A stretch of 64,000 bases of DNA from Bizionia saleffrena (GCF_008086175.1 NZ_VSKM01000002.1:62001-126000); one strand, 5' to 3'. Positions 54,620 through 64,000 are shown, numbered from the stretch's first letter. Numbers and translations: made by a program. Notes: generated from the letters alone by a model not told the origin.

Positions 54620-55810
54620 ATGAGTACACAACTTTCAGAACGCATAGTAAACATGGCCACTTCTGCAACCTTAGCTATGGCGGCAAAGACCAGAGAACTA
54701 AGAGCAGAAGGCAAAGATATTATAGGATTAAGTCTTGGGGAACCAGATTTTAACACGCCAGACTTTATTAAGGATGCTGCCATACAAGCTATAAACGATA
54801 ACTATAATTCGTATACTCCAGTAGATGGTTATGTCGCGTTAAAAGAGGCGGTTATAACCAAATTTAAAAGAGACAATAATTTAACGTACACTTTGCCACA
54901 AATCGTGGTATCTACAGGCGCTAAACAATCGCTAGCAAATATTGCAATGGTACTGTTAGACGACGGTGACGAGGTGATTTTACCTTGCCCTTACTGGGTA
55001 AGTTACGGTGACATCGTTAAATTGGCAGAAGGAACTCCTGTAGAAGTTAAAACCTCTATAGATAACGATTTTAAAATGACAGCCGCACAATTAGAAGCGG
55101 CCATTACACCACAAACTAAAATGATTTGGTTTAGCTCACCGTGCAACCCAAGTGGTTCGCTGTATAGCAAAAAAGAGTTAGAAGCACTTGCTGAAGTGGT
55201 TTTAAAATACCCGAATATTTATGTGGTTTCAGACGAGATTTACGAGCATATAAACTACACAGGAAAAGCACACGCAAGTATGGCGGCTATTCCAGGAATG
55301 TTCGACCGTACTATTACTGTAAACGGCGTTTCTAAAGCCTTTGCAATGACTGGTTGGAGAATTGGATATATTGGCGCTCCAGATTGGATTGCCCGTGCGT
55401 GTAACAAAATGCAAGGCCAGATTACTAGTGGGGCAAATTGTATAGCACAACGCGCCGTAATTACAGCTTTAAACGCAGAACCATCGTCGGTTAAATATAT
55501 GATTGATGAGTTTAAAATCCGTCGTGATTTAGTACTAGACTTATTAAACGGTATTGAAGGTTTTAAAACAAATATTCCAGAAGGCGCCTTTTATGTATTC
55601 CCTAATGTCTCTGCTTTCTTCGGAAAAACGTTTCGAGGAAAAACAATAAACAACGCAACGGATTTCTCTTTATACTTATTAGAAGAAGCATTGGTAGCTA
55701 CCGTTACTGGTGATGCTTTTGGAAACCCTGACTGTATTAGAATTAGTTATGCAGCGTCTCAAGAACAAATTATTGAAGCGATAAAAAGAATAAAAGAAGT
55801 TTTGGCGTAA
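54620..55810 (+). CDS. Pyridoxal-phosphate-dependent class I aminotransferase (aspartate aminotransferase type)
   Basis: Transfers amino groups between aspartate or a related amino acid and 2-oxoacids. The family features are LSLGEPDFNTPDFIKDAA, STGAKQSLANIAMVLLDDGDEVILPCPYWVSYGDIVKLAEG, WFSSPCNPSG, the YVVSDEIYEHINY cofactor Asp and Tyr, and the Schiff-base lysine in NGVSKAFAMTGWRIGYIGAP. The length of 396 matches class I subgroup Ib. Exact substrate not decided by eye. Second gene of a likely desaturase-aminotransferase transcript, closed by a terminator. Confidence 0.93.
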   Translation: MSTQLSERIVNMATSATLAMAAKTRELRAEGKDIIGLSLGEPDFNTPDFIKDAAIQAINDNYNSYTPVDGYVALKEAVITKFKRDNNLTYTLPQIVVSTGAKQSLANIAMVLLDDGDEVILPCPYWVSYGDIVKLAEGTPVEVKTSIDNDFKMTAAQLEAAITPQTKMIWFSSPCNPSGSLYSKKELEALAEVVLKYPNIYVVSDEIYEHINYTGKAHASMAAIPGMFDRTITVNGVSKAFAMTGWRIGYIGAPDWIARACNKMQGQITSGANCIAQRAVITALNAEPSSVKYMIDEFKIRRDLVLDLLNGIEGFKTNIPEGAFYVFPNVSAFFGKTFRGKTINNATDFSLYLLEEALVATVTGDAFGNPDCIRISYAASQEQIIEAIKRIKEVLA

Positions 55811-55832
55811 TATCCTTTCCTTTCTATAAATA

Positions 55833-55865
55833 AAAAAGCCACTACATATTGTAAGTGGCTTTTTT
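55833..55865 (+). terminator. Terminator after the aminotransferase gene
   Basis: Stem AAAAAGCCACT (55833-55843) with AGTGGCTTTTT (55854-55864) around a ten-base loop, followed by T. It is 23 bases after the stop codon. Confidence 0.87.
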
Positions 55866-55986
55866 GTTTCTTAACGTGTCGTAGAGACTAAATATTATAT
55901 GTATTTACTTCGGAAGGCATTTCTGTTTCCTATTGAAATCAATGGTTTATCTACTTCCAGGCACTTTCATTTTATTAGTTATATTC

Positions 55987-57492
55987 CTACCTATTTCTCC
56001 AAAAGAACGGCGTTAATAATACGAGAACAGTAAAGAGCTCTAATCGCCCGATAAGCATTAAAAATGACGCCCACCATTTACCAACATCTGGCAAGGTATC
56101 ATAATTGTTTACTGGTCCGAAATCACCTAATGCGGGCCCTACATTTCCTAAACTAGAAGCGGCTAACCCTACCGATTCACTAAACCCTAAATTCATCATC
56201 GAGAAGCCTAAAGCACCCACAATAAAAGATAACATATAGAGAATAAAGAATCCTAAAATATTATAGACGATGACACCCGGTACCGACCGTTGATTGTAAC
56301 GCACAGGTAAAATAGCATTGGGGTGTAATGCTCTCTTAAACTCTAAGAATCCGTTTTTAATTGTAATAAGATGCCGCATCACTTTTATACCTCCCGATGT
56401 ACTTCCGGCTGAACCTCCTAAAAACATTAACCCGAAGAAAAGCACCATCAAAAAGGGAGTCCACATTGTAAAATCGGCGGTAACGAAACCGGTCGTGGTT
56501 ATCACAGAAATCACTTGAAACAAAGCGTGTCTAAACGCACTTTCGGCGCGACCTAAAACCATTGGGTGTTCAATTGACGACAGACTTAAATCGGCCTGAA
56601 AATAAATAATTAAAGAGGCGACCGCCGTAAAAATAACAATGAATTTAAAATACAATTTAAGTTCATCATCGCCAATAATCTTACTCACCTTTCCTTTAAA
56701 GGCATAATAACTGAGTACAAAGTTTGTACCCGCTAAAAACATAAAAAAGATAATAATATATTGTATCACTGGTGTATCATTCCAATACGCGATACTCGCG
56801 TTTTTAGTTGAAAACCCTCCTGTAGACAAGGTACACATTGAGTGATTAATAGCATCAAAAAAGGACATCCCTGCCACTTTTAATAAAATAGTTTCAGCCG
56901 CAGTATACCCAAAATAAATAAGCCATAAGCGCTTTGCTGTATCTGTAATTCGTGGGTGTAATTTATCGCCACTAGGCCCGGGTGCTTCCGCAGCAAACAA
57001 CTGCATCCCTCCTATTCCTAATAAGGGTAAAATAGCAACGGCGAGCACGATAATTCCCATTCCACCAATCCAATGCGTTAAACTCCTCCAAAACAAGATA
57101 CCTTCGGGCACCACCTCTATATCATTTAGAATGGTAGCTCCTGTGGTGGTAAAACCCGACATGGTTTCGAAAAAAGCATTGGTAAAACTTGGTATTGTTT
57201 CGGTAAATAGATACGGCATAGTACCAAATAACGCCATGACGATCCAGCCAAAAGAAACGACAATATAGCCTTCTCTTTTCTTGATTTCCTTTTTATGATC
57301 TCGCGTAACAAACATTGCGATGGCTCCAATAATTAACGTTATAACCCCTGAAAAAAGTAATTTTAAGGTAATACCATCATCATAAATCCAACTCACCAAG
57401 GTCGCTAACAAGACGAAACAGCCGTTAAATAAAATAAGCAGTCCAAAAAAATGAAAAATGATTTTAAAATTGAGTTTTAAATACTTCGCCAT
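55987..57492 (-). CDS. trkH: TrkH family potassium uptake protein
   Basis: Ion-conducting membrane subunit of the Trk K+ system. Repeated pore motifs are visible, including ETMSGFTTTGATIL, NHSMCTLSTGGFSTKNASI, FQVISVITTTGFVTADF and VGLAASSLGNVGPALGDFGPVNNYDTLPDVGKW. These are the four selectivity-filter loops centred on glycines. The frame extends to ATG 57516, but ATG 57492 (MAKYLKLNFKII) is preferred. It overlaps or abuts the trkA stop (57497), so the two are translationally coupled. The length of 501 is normal. Confidence 0.95.
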   Translation of the reverse strand: MAKYLKLNFKIIFHFFGLLILFNGCFVLLATLVSWIYDDGITLKLLFSGVITLIIGAIAMFVTRDHKKEIKKREGYIVVSFGWIVMALFGTMPYLFTETIPSFTNAFFETMSGFTTTGATILNDIEVVPEGILFWRSLTHWIGGMGIIVLAVAILPLLGIGGMQLFAAEAPGPSGDKLHPRITDTAKRLWLIYFGYTAAETILLKVAGMSFFDAINHSMCTLSTGGFSTKNASIAYWNDTPVIQYIIIFFMFLAGTNFVLSYYAFKGKVSKIIGDDELKLYFKFIVIFTAVASLIIYFQADLSLSSIEHPMVLGRAESAFRHALFQVISVITTTGFVTADFTMWTPFLMVLFFGLMFLGGSAGSTSGGIKVMRHLITIKNGFLEFKRALHPNAILPVRYNQRSVPGVIVYNILGFFILYMLSFIVGALGFSMMNLGFSESVGLAASSLGNVGPALGDFGPVNNYDTLPDVGKWWASFLMLIGRLELFTVLVLLTPFFWRNR

Positions 57493-57496
57493 AATA

Positions 57497-58846
57497 TTAT
57501 AAGAACAGTTTTTCAACTTGTTTAATAGAGCGCGGTAAACAGCACACTACAACATAGTCGTTGGCTTGAATTTTAAAATCACCAAGTGCAATAATACCTT
57601 TTCCATCTCTAATAACACCACCTATAATTGCCGATCGCGGAAACGCGACATCCTTAATTTGTTTATTACAAATTTGTGAAACCGGTTTTACTCTAAACTC
57701 AAGGAGCTCGGCATTCATATTATTAAGTTTAGTCATTGCAACAACCTCCCCTTTTCTTATGTATCGAAAAATGTTATTGGCTGCTAAAAGTTTTTTATTA
57801 ATTAGTGTATCGATTCCAATGGATTGCGACAATTCGAAATAATCCATATTTTCTACCAATGCGATAGTTTTCGGCACGCCTTTGGATTTGGCTACTAGAC
57901 AAGACATAATATTGGTTTCAGAATTTCCTGTAACCGCAATAAACGCGTCCATGTCTTCAATATTCTCTTCTTCTAGCAATTCTACGTTTCTTCCGTCGCC
58001 ATTAATCACTAAAACATTAGGTAATTGATCGGCTAAATCGAAAGCGACTTCACGATTTTTTTCGACAAGCTTCACATTAAAATTATGTTCACTTAAATCG
58101 CGAGACGTTTTATACCCAATTTTACTTCCGCCTAAAATCATTACATCTTTAATAGGTGTATTGGCTTTTCCCGTCATTCTACACAACTCTTCTCCACCAT
58201 TGCTGGAGGTAATAAAAACGACAGTATCTTTTTCCTTAAACTGAGTGTCGCCACGAGGGATGATAGTAAACTGGGTTCCAAAACGCTGAATAGCTATTGG
58301 TACAAAATGAATTTTCGAAAATAACTCGGCCGCCTCTTTCACCGATTTCCCAACAAAAAGCGCAGTACGCGTTAGTTTTAAACTCACCATCGTTAACGCA
58401 CCATCTTCAAACTGATACGTTTCTTTAAACGCCGATTGCTTCAATAGCAACGCGATTTCCTTCGCTGCTAAAGCTTCAGGTGAAATTAATTCATCAATAC
58501 CGAAGCCTGTAAAATCGACCTCATCTTTGTGAGTTATAAATTCTGTATTCGATATTCTAGCAATATTTTTCTTACTTCCTAATTGCTTTGCTAACACACA
58601 AACGGTAATATTGGTGGTTTCGGAGGCGGTTACCGCAATCACTAAATCGCTAGTAGCTACCCGTGCTTCTTTTAAAACAGCAATAGAGGTCGCATCACCC
58701 TTAATCACTCTAATATCTAAGTGGTTATCGGCATAAGACAAACTGTCTTTGCTAATGTCTATTAATGTTATTTCTTGAGATTCGTAGGACAACAGCTTTG
58801 CTAGATGAAATCCTACTTCACCAGCACCAGCAATAATTATTTTCAT
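57497..58846 (-). CDS. trkA: Trk potassium uptake regulator TrkA
   Basis: Cytosolic NAD(H)-binding RCK protein that gates TrkH. It has two Rossmann halves: KIIIAGAGEVGFHLAKLLS at residue 2 and DVMILGGSKIGYKTSRDLSEHNFNVKLVEKN near 230. Each is followed by a TrkA_C domain (about 145-220 and 370-449). The length of 449 is that of the full double form. A minus-strand -7 box (TATCTTTG) is at 58876-58883. It is the first gene of a trkA-trkH operon, divergent from menG. Confidence 0.96.
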   Translation of the reverse strand: MKIIIAGAGEVGFHLAKLLSYESQEITLIDISKDSLSYADNHLDIRVIKGDATSIAVLKEARVATSDLVIAVTASETTNITVCVLAKQLGSKKNIARISNTEFITHKDEVDFTGFGIDELISPEALAAKEIALLLKQSAFKETYQFEDGALTMVSLKLTRTALFVGKSVKEAAELFSKIHFVPIAIQRFGTQFTIIPRGDTQFKEKDTVVFITSSNGGEELCRMTGKANTPIKDVMILGGSKIGYKTSRDLSEHNFNVKLVEKNREVAFDLADQLPNVLVINGDGRNVELLEEENIEDMDAFIAVTGNSETNIMSCLVAKSKGVPKTIALVENMDYFELSQSIGIDTLINKKLLAANNIFRYIRKGEVVAMTKLNNMNAELLEFRVKPVSQICNKQIKDVAFPRSAIIGGVIRDGKGIIALGDFKIQANDYVVVCCLPRSIKQVEKLFL

Positions 58847-58875
58847 TTCTTGTAATGTATCTAAAAAAGAGACTA

Positions 58876-58883
58876 CAAAGATA
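58876..58883 (-). promoter_or_regulatory. Candidate -7 box of trkA-trkH
   Basis: Minus-strand TATCTTTG, an exact match to TAnnTTTG, 30 bases before the trkA start codon. The divergent menG box (58952-58959) is the same octamer. Confidence 0.5.
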
Positions 58884-58951
58884 AATAAAATTAATAACTG
58901 CCTTGTCTATTAATTATTTGTTTTCAAGTTTCTTAAGGACTGTATATGTAT

Positions 58952-58959
58952 TATCTTTG
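58952..58959 (+). promoter_or_regulatory. Candidate -7 box of menG-porT
   Basis: TATCTTTG matches TAnnTTTG exactly and is 17 bases before the TTG start at 58977, so the leader would be about 12 bases. Confidence 0.5.
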
Positions 58960-58976
58960 TTAAAAAAATTGAGATT

Positions 58977-59705
58977 TTGGCAAAAGTAAATCCTTATAAA
59001 GACAGCGACCTTAGCAAAAAAGAACAGGTTACAAAAATGTTTGACACCATTTCTGGAGATTACGATGGTCTTAACCGAGTAATTTCTTTTGGAATAGATA
59101 TTAAATGGCGAAAAAAAGTAGTGCAAATAGTTAAAGATAGCACGCCCAAAACCATTCTTGATATCGCGACGGGTACTGGAGATTTAGCTATAAATTTAGC
59201 AGAAATAAACGCTGATAAAATTGTAGGACTCGATATTAGTCGCGGAATGCTAGACGTTGGCATTGAAAAAATTAAAAAGAAAAACTTAGAGACTAAAATT
59301 GAAATGATTTTAGGAGACTCAGAAAATATGCCGTTTGCCGATAATACTTTTGATGCGATTACGGTTGCTTTTGGTGTTCGTAATTTTGAAAACCTAGAAA
59401 ATGGTTTAAAAGAAATACTTCGCGTTTTAAAGCCTGGCGGAACATTCGTGATTTTAGAAACGTCTATGCCAACCAAAGCACCTTATAAGCAAGGCTATAA
59501 TTTCTATTCAAAAAATATATTACCTCTTATTGGAAAAACCTTTTCTAAAGATAAAAGTGCTTATAAATATCTTAGCGATTCGGCCTCTCAATTTCCTTTT
59601 GGAGAAGTGTTAAACAATATTTTAAGAAGTATTGGGTTTATAAATGTTAAAGATCTCCCACAAACTTTTGGAGTAGCCACAATTTATAAAGCCTCAAAAC
59701 AGTAA
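58977..59705 (+). CDS. ubiE: Demethylmenaquinone/ubiquinone methyltransferase MenG/UbiE
   Basis: SAM-dependent C-methylation of demethylmenaquinone in quinone synthesis, the quinone used by Nqr. Motifs are [28 protein letters not shown] (motif I) and [12 protein letters not shown], plus [45 protein letters not shown]. The start is TTG 58977; the protein then begins [23 protein letters not shown], as its relatives do, so this is a genuine alternative start. The length of 242 is normal. It ends one base before the porT start. Confidence 0.95.
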   Translation: MAKVNPYKDSDLSKKEQVTKMFDTISGDYDGLNRVISFGIDIKWRKKVVQIVKDSTPKTILDIATGTGDLAINLAEINADKIVGLDISRGMLDVGIEKIKKKNLETKIEMILGDSENMPFADNTFDAITVAFGVRNFENLENGLKEILRVLKPGGTFVILETSMPTKAPYKQGYNFYSKNILPLIGKTFSKDKSAYKYLSDSASQFPFGEVLNNILRSIGFINVKDLPQTFGVATIYKASKQ

Positions 59706-59706
59706 T

Positions 59707-60432
59707 ATGAAAAAAATAATTTCCCTAATTACCTTATTCTTTATTTATCAAGCGAGTACTGCGCAACTTTTTACCAGAGAAAAAGTACAGAACAACCAAA
59801 GTATGGATAAGCAGACTTTAAGTTGGGGTTATTATTTAGGAACAAACAGTTTAGATTACAAGTTTGATTATAATTCTGATGTCGAAAATATTCAAACTGA
59901 AAAGACCTTTAGTTTTAACGTTGGGTTAGTGGGTGATGTGCGTATTAACGACTACATTAACATTCGTTTAGAGCCGGGCTTAGTAATTAGTGCTAGAAAT
60001 TTAATGTATCCTGTAAGTTATTTTAACGGTATAATTCCACCTGAAGAACTCAACGATTCCGATTTACTTCGCGAGGTACGATCTACCTATGTTTATATTC
60101 CGCTTTTATTACGTTTTTCGACGCAACGAATTAACAACTTTAAACCGTTTGTTACTTTTGGTTTAGCAACCTCCTTAAACTTATCGAGTAACGAAAAAAA
60201 TCCTGAAGATAATAGTGGTGGCGAATTTAGAACGACCAAAAACACGCTCTTTTACGATATTGGTTTTGGTATCGATTTTTACTTATATTGGTTTAAATTC
60301 ACGCCATCTATTCGCGGTGTGTTTGCTTTAAGCGATGAAATAATTAAAGATGCAGACCCCAATAGCCCGTGGACCGGAAATATTTCGTCTATGAAAACAA
60401 GAGGGATCTTTATTAATTTTACGTTTAGATAG
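59707..60432 (+). CDS. porT: PorT family type IX secretion protein
   Basis: An outer-membrane beta-barrel protein of 241 residues required for type IX secretion, called SprT in Flavobacterium. The signal peptide (MKKIISLITLFFIYQASTAQ) is followed by LFTREKVQNNQSMDKQTLSWGYYLGTNSLDYKF. Strands such as VNIRLEPGLVIS-type INIRLEPGLVISARNLMYP, STYVYIPLLLRFSTQRINNFKPFVTFGLAT, NTLFYDIGFGIDFYLYWFKFTPSIRG and KTRGIFINFTFR complete it. I recognise it by these blocks and by its place one base after menG and before a TrmH-type gene and TamL, an order conserved in flavobacteria. Confidence 0.87.
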   Translation: MKKIISLITLFFIYQASTAQLFTREKVQNNQSMDKQTLSWGYYLGTNSLDYKFDYNSDVENIQTEKTFSFNVGLVGDVRINDYINIRLEPGLVISARNLMYPVSYFNGIIPPEELNDSDLLREVRSTYVYIPLLLRFSTQRINNFKPFVTFGLATSLNLSSNEKNPEDNSGGEFRTTKNTLFYDIGFGIDFYLYWFKFTPSIRGVFALSDEIIKDADPNSPWTGNISSMKTRGIFINFTFR

Positions 60433-60600
60433 ACTAAAAAATCACGTAAAACGAAGTCATCAAGATCGCAGCAGTTAAGACCGCAACGTTATTAGAACCA
60501 AACTATCTTGACGCCTATTGGCACTTAAAATTTGCGCCATAGTATTCGCTCTAACTAAAGACGACATCTATTTTATTTCTATAGATTTAAACCTCTATAA

Positions 60601-61323
60601 TTACCCTTTACGTTTAAACTCACTCAATAAAATTGCTGTTGCGGTGGCAACATTCAAACTTTCGGCGGCTTGCAGTGCTCCAAAACGCGGTATTGTAATG
60701 CGGTTTGTTACTAAGCCTTCAATCTCTGGAGAAATACCGTTGGCTTCGTTTCCTAAAACTAAAGTGCCTATGGTAGGTAAATCGGTTTTATAAACAATAT
60801 CACCATCCATAAAAGCGCCAAAAACAGGACTTCTTGTTTCCTTTAAATACCGCTCTAAATCTAAATAACTAACATTTACACGCGTAATAGAGCCCATTGT
60901 CGCTTGTATTACTTTTGGGTTATAACAGTCTACCGTTCCTGTAGTACAGATTAATTCTTTAACCCCAAACCAATCGCACAATCTAATAATTGTTCCTAAA
61001 TTCCCTGGATCACGCACAGAATCTAAAGCCACAACAAACTGATCTGAATCAATTGTTTTAGACGCCGGTATTTTAAAAAGTGCCAAGGCTTTATTAGGCG
61101 TAGTTAAAAAGCTGATTTTTTTTAATTCTGCTTCCGTAATACGCTGTTCTCTGTCTAAATTACCATCAAAACTAACAGTTGTATATAATTGATGCAATTC
61201 TAAATTAGAATCTAAAAGCTCTTTAATTACTTTTAATCCTTCAGCTACAAACAAACCATCTTGTACTCTATATTTTTTTTGCTTTAAACGCGTTATTACT
61301 TTTATTTGGCTTTTTGATAGCAT
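60601..61323 (-). CDS. TrmH/SpoU family RNA 2'-O-methyltransferase
   Basis: A SPOUT-class enzyme that methylates ribose in rRNA or tRNA. The N-terminal substrate-binding part LSKSQIKVITRLKQKKYRVQDGLFVAEGLKVIKELL is followed by the knot: motif 1 VVALDSVRDPGNLGTIIRLCDWFG, motif 2 LVLGNEANGISPE, and motif 3 RITIPRFGALQAAESLNVATATAILLSEF. The target nucleotide is not known. The length of 240 is normal. It diverges from the TamL-type gene, which starts 78 bases away. Confidence 0.93.
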   Translation of the reverse strand: MLSKSQIKVITRLKQKKYRVQDGLFVAEGLKVIKELLDSNLELHQLYTTVSFDGNLDREQRITEAELKKISFLTTPNKALALFKIPASKTIDSDQFVVALDSVRDPGNLGTIIRLCDWFGVKELICTTGTVDCYNPKVIQATMGSITRVNVSYLDLERYLKETRSPVFGAFMDGDIVYKTDLPTIGTLVLGNEANGISPEIEGLVTNRITIPRFGALQAAESLNVATATAILLSEFKRKG

Positions 61324-61341
61324 TTAAAAAATGTATTTTTG
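61313..61341 (+). promoter_or_regulatory. Candidate promoter of the TamL-type gene
   Basis: TTTG (61313-61316) and TATTTTTG (61334-61341), seventeen bases apart, match both Bacteroidota sigma-A boxes. It overlaps the first bases of the divergent methyltransferase gene and leaves a leader of about 55 bases. Confidence 0.65.
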
Positions 61342-61401
61342 ACTGTTTATAATTTGCAATTTAATTAAAGCTCGCTAGTAACTAATAATAATTTTCTGTT
61401 T

Positions 61402-63933
61402 TTGAAAAATACGCGCTCAAAAGTACTACTTATAATTTTAACCCTAGGGTTTTTAACGGCATGTAATACGGTAAAACGCGTTGCCGAGGATGCCCATTTA
61501 CTAACAGAAGCAACATTAATTGTTAACGATAAAAAAGAAAAGAAAGAAGCCGTTAGAAATTTAATTTATCAAAAACCGAATAGTAAATTACCACTTATAG
61601 ACACCCCATTACGTCTGCATATTTATAATTTAGCGCGACCAAATATAGATTCTATTATTACTGCTAAATTTTTAAAACACCCTAAGCGAAAAAATCGGTG
61701 GGAACGCTTTTTATCTACGAAACAATTAAACCGCTACTACCAATCGCGTATTAATTTTAATAAATGGATTAAAAGAACAGGTGAGGCTCCTGTAATTATT
61801 AATGATACTTTAAACAAAAAATCGATAAAACGTTTAGAAAGTTATTACTGGAATAACGGATGGTTTGATGTTGCAGCCAATTATATCACAAAAAAAAATG
61901 ACAACAAACGTGCCCAAGTAACGTACACTATAGAAACCGGAAAACCGTATTACATAGACTCGCTATCTACAAAAATTATGTCGCCGGTTATAGACTCCCT
62001 TTACGAACTCACCAAAGATAAATCGTTAATACAACCCAATACACAATATAAAACAGCAACTATTTTAAAGGAAAAAGACCGGGTAACTGAGGTTATGAGG
62101 AATAACGGTGTGTTTCATTTCTCGCAAGATTACTTTTATTTTGAAATGGATTCCATCGGGAAAACTAAAAAAGTCAATGTCGATCTTCAAATTAGTAATC
62201 GCGAAACAACTCAAGGCGATTCATCGTCCTTTAAGCCTTTCAATATTTATAAAGTAAAAGACGTTAATATCTATACCAATAGCACCTTCGAAAACAAAAA
62301 TAAAACCATTACAGACACCACAACTTATAATGGCTTTAAAATTTATAGTATCGATGAATTACGCTATAACCCAAAAACGCTAACCGACGCCGTTTTTATT
62401 ACACCAAACTCTGTCTTTAAAGACAAAAATAGGCCGTACACTTCGCGTATTATTTCGAATTTAAACACGTTTAAATACCCAAGAATTGATTACATAGAAA
62501 ATCCAGATACCACGTTAACAGCAAATATCTATTTAACACCCATAAAAAAATTCGGTTTAGACCTCAGCGGGGAAGTCTCACAAAGCAACATACAAAGTGT
62601 GGGCTTTTCTTTTAGTCCGAGTTTACTCTTTAGAAATGTTTTTAGAGGTGCCGAAACGCTTGAGATTAGTGGAATCGCCTCCATTGGCGCCTCTAAAGAT
62701 GGCGCTAACGATCGCGATAAATTATTCGATATTAACGAAATTGGTGCCGATTTAAGATTGCGTATTCCAAGGCTGTTCTCACCTTTTAACACCGCGAAAA
62801 TAATACCGAAATCTATGTTCCCTACAACCTTACTCAGTTTGGCCTTTACAAGTCAGACTAACGTAGGGCTTGACAAACAAACATTTACAGGGCGAATTAA
62901 TTACAAGTGGTTTCCAAACGAAAAAGTGACGAATAGATTAGATATTTTTAATATTCAGTTTGTTAAAAATCTAAATATTGGTAATTACTTTGGCGTGTAT
63001 AAAAACACGTATAACACCTTAAACGATATCGCAACAAGTGCAGGATACATTTCGGAGAATAACAATTTAGAATATCCCAACCAAACGAATGCATTTATTA
63101 ACGATGTGGTTAATGGTAATTTGTCTGGTCCCATTTCTAATACCGATATTCTTACCGTAAAAGCGATTAACGAACGTAAAAATAGACTAACGGAAGACAA
63201 CCTTATTTTCGCTTCCAACTTTAGTTATGTAAAAGACAAACGCGATAATTTATTTGATAACGATTTCTCCATCTTGCGTTTGCGCTTTGAGTTGGCGGGT
63301 AACGTATTGGCAAACGCTTCAAAAATACTGGGAATTAAAAAAAATAAAAACGACCGTTACGAAGTCTTTAACGTGGCCTTTTCTCAATACATAAAATCGG
63401 AAATCGATTATGTAAAATATTGGGATTTGGGTAATAAAAACGTGTTGGCTATGCGTTCCTTTTTAGGTATTGCTATTCCGTATGGCAACTCGTCTAACAT
63501 TCCGTTTTCGAAAAGTTTCTTTGCTGGTGGTGCTAACGACAATCGCGCATGGTCGCCTTACGATTTAGGTCCGGGAAGTTTACAAAGTACCAACGAGTTT
63601 AACGAAGCCAATTTAAAAGTAGCCTATAGTATAGAACAACGGTTTAATATCTCAGGCCCCGTAAACGGTGCTTTATTTATCGATGCAGGAAATATTTGGA
63701 ATGTTCTCGACGATGTAAAAGACGATAGAGCCACTTTTAATTCCTTTGCTTCTTTAAAAGATATCGCCATTGGTTCTGGGTTTGGCTTGCGATACGATTT
63801 CACGTTTTTTATACTAAGAGGAGATATCGGGTTTAAAACTTACGATCCCTCATACCCAGAAAACAACCGTTGGTTTACCAACTACAATTTTGCCAATGCA
63901 GTATATAATATAGGTATAAACTATCCGTTTTAA
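61402..63933 (+). CDS. TamL/BamA-type outer-membrane lipoprotein (Omp85 family)
   Basis: An Omp85-superfamily assembly factor of 843 residues. It starts with a lipoprotein signal (MKNTRSKVLLIILTLGFLTAC, acylated Cys21), the feature that separates TamL from BamA in Bacteroidota. The first 300 residues form POTRA-like domains (ATLIVNDKKEKKEAVRNLIY, YYWNNGWFDVAANY, KVKDVNIYTNSTFENK). The barrel from about residue 390 has the FDLSGEVSQSNIQSVGFSFSPSLLFRNVF entry strand and SFFAGGANDNRAWSPYDLGPGSL, the VRGF-like lid motif in variant form. The start codon is TTG; no ATG exists upstream in the frame. It has its own promoter. Confidence 0.93.
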   Translation: MKNTRSKVLLIILTLGFLTACNTVKRVAEDAHLLTEATLIVNDKKEKKEAVRNLIYQKPNSKLPLIDTPLRLHIYNLARPNIDSIITAKFLKHPKRKNRWERFLSTKQLNRYYQSRINFNKWIKRTGEAPVIINDTLNKKSIKRLESYYWNNGWFDVAANYITKKNDNKRAQVTYTIETGKPYYIDSLSTKIMSPVIDSLYELTKDKSLIQPNTQYKTATILKEKDRVTEVMRNNGVFHFSQDYFYFEMDSIGKTKKVNVDLQISNRETTQGDSSSFKPFNIYKVKDVNIYTNSTFENKNKTITDTTTYNGFKIYSIDELRYNPKTLTDAVFITPNSVFKDKNRPYTSRIISNLNTFKYPRIDYIENPDTTLTANIYLTPIKKFGLDLSGEVSQSNIQSVGFSFSPSLLFRNVFRGAETLEISGIASIGASKDGANDRDKLFDINEIGADLRLRIPRLFSPFNTAKIIPKSMFPTTLLSLAFTSQTNVGLDKQTFTGRINYKWFPNEKVTNRLDIFNIQFVKNLNIGNYFGVYKNTYNTLNDIATSAGYISENNNLEYPNQTNAFINDVVNGNLSGPISNTDILTVKAINERKNRLTEDNLIFASNFSYVKDKRDNLFDNDFSILRLRFELAGNVLANASKILGIKKNKNDRYEVFNVAFSQYIKSEIDYVKYWDLGNKNVLAMRSFLGIAIPYGNSSNIPFSKSFFAGGANDNRAWSPYDLGPGSLQSTNEFNEANLKVAYSIEQRFNISGPVNGALFIDAGNIWNVLDDVKDDRATFNSFASLKDIAIGSGFGLRYDFTFFILRGDIGFKTYDPSYPENNRWFTNYNFANAVYNIGINYPF

Positions 63934-64000
63934 GGGGGTGTTTAGTCGCTTTAGAAACTTTAAAAGAAACGGCCACTCCAATTACCTAACAACTCTTAGA

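Noticed and set aside
59060-59476. 138-codon minus-strand frame inside menG
   Set aside because: Antisense shadow of a well-conserved methyltransferase, with no promoter or family match.

Overview
This window is a continuous stretch of an AT-rich chromosome from a marine-type flavobacterium (Bacteroidota, Flavobacteriaceae). The support is: recurring Bacteroidota promoter boxes (TAnnTTTG), GLPGLI, T9SS plug, PorT and TamL-type proteins, a complete Na+-translocating NADH dehydrogenase operon, a membrane pyrophosphatase, a SAM-II riboswitch and gene pairs typical of flavobacteria. I see no integrase, transposase, prophage, CRISPR array or rRNA. Most of the window is housekeeping core genome.

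Layout. 1-2.2 kb: truncated ppc diverging from metK, which has a SAM-II riboswitch leader. 2.3-9.2 kb: secreted or lipoprotein genes of unknown role, tRNA-Tyr, and a GLPGLI plus outer-membrane beta-barrel pair. 8.4-11.9 kb: an unknown secreted protein, deoxynucleoside kinase and ppk1. 12.0-19.4 kb: a TPP-riboswitch-led thiamine operon, thiS-thiC-tenI-like-thiD-thiE-thiG-thiH-thiF/rhodanese. 19.4-27.7 kb, minus strand: APP1-type phosphatase, membrane pyrophosphatase, M1 peptidase, a DUF6702-like protein and two carboxypeptidase-regulatory-like paralogues, one of them frameshifted. 27.8-37.4 kb: pepE, tRNA-Gly, acetyltransferase, an M15 and an M48 peptidase, an ankyrin pseudogene, gpmI, a HAD hydrolase, an acetyl-CoA hydrolase/transferase, and map-DUF3050-methyltransferase. 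37.3-45.2 kb, minus strand: nqrABCDEF, a 125-aa companion and apbE. 45.3-50.9 kb: T9SS plug protein, apaG, then the one clearly accessory patch. 51-64 kb: pruA, rsmG, desaturase, aminotransferase, trkA-trkH, menG/ubiE-porT, a TrmH-type methyltransferase and a TamL/BamA-type protein.

How genes work together. NqrA-F forms the Na+-pumping respiratory complex, and ApbE supplies the covalent FMN on NqrB and NqrC. The pyrophosphatase (K+-dependent signature) and TrkAH are also ion-transport systems. The thiamine operon makes the pyrimidine (ThiC, ThiD) and thiazole (ThiF, ThiS, ThiG, ThiH, probably TenI) moieties and joins them (ThiE). PorT and the plug protein belong to type IX secretion.

The most unusual region is 47.4-49.5 kb. 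It holds three tandem lipoprotein genes sharing a near-identical linker but with divergent C-termini. They are interleaved with two truncated copies of a different secreted-protein leader on a 115-nt direct repeat. It looks like a recombining cassette array. Other points worth checking are a one-base frameshift at 26858-26860, an ankyrin pseudogene with two lesions, and a mutually exclusive pairing in the metK leader.
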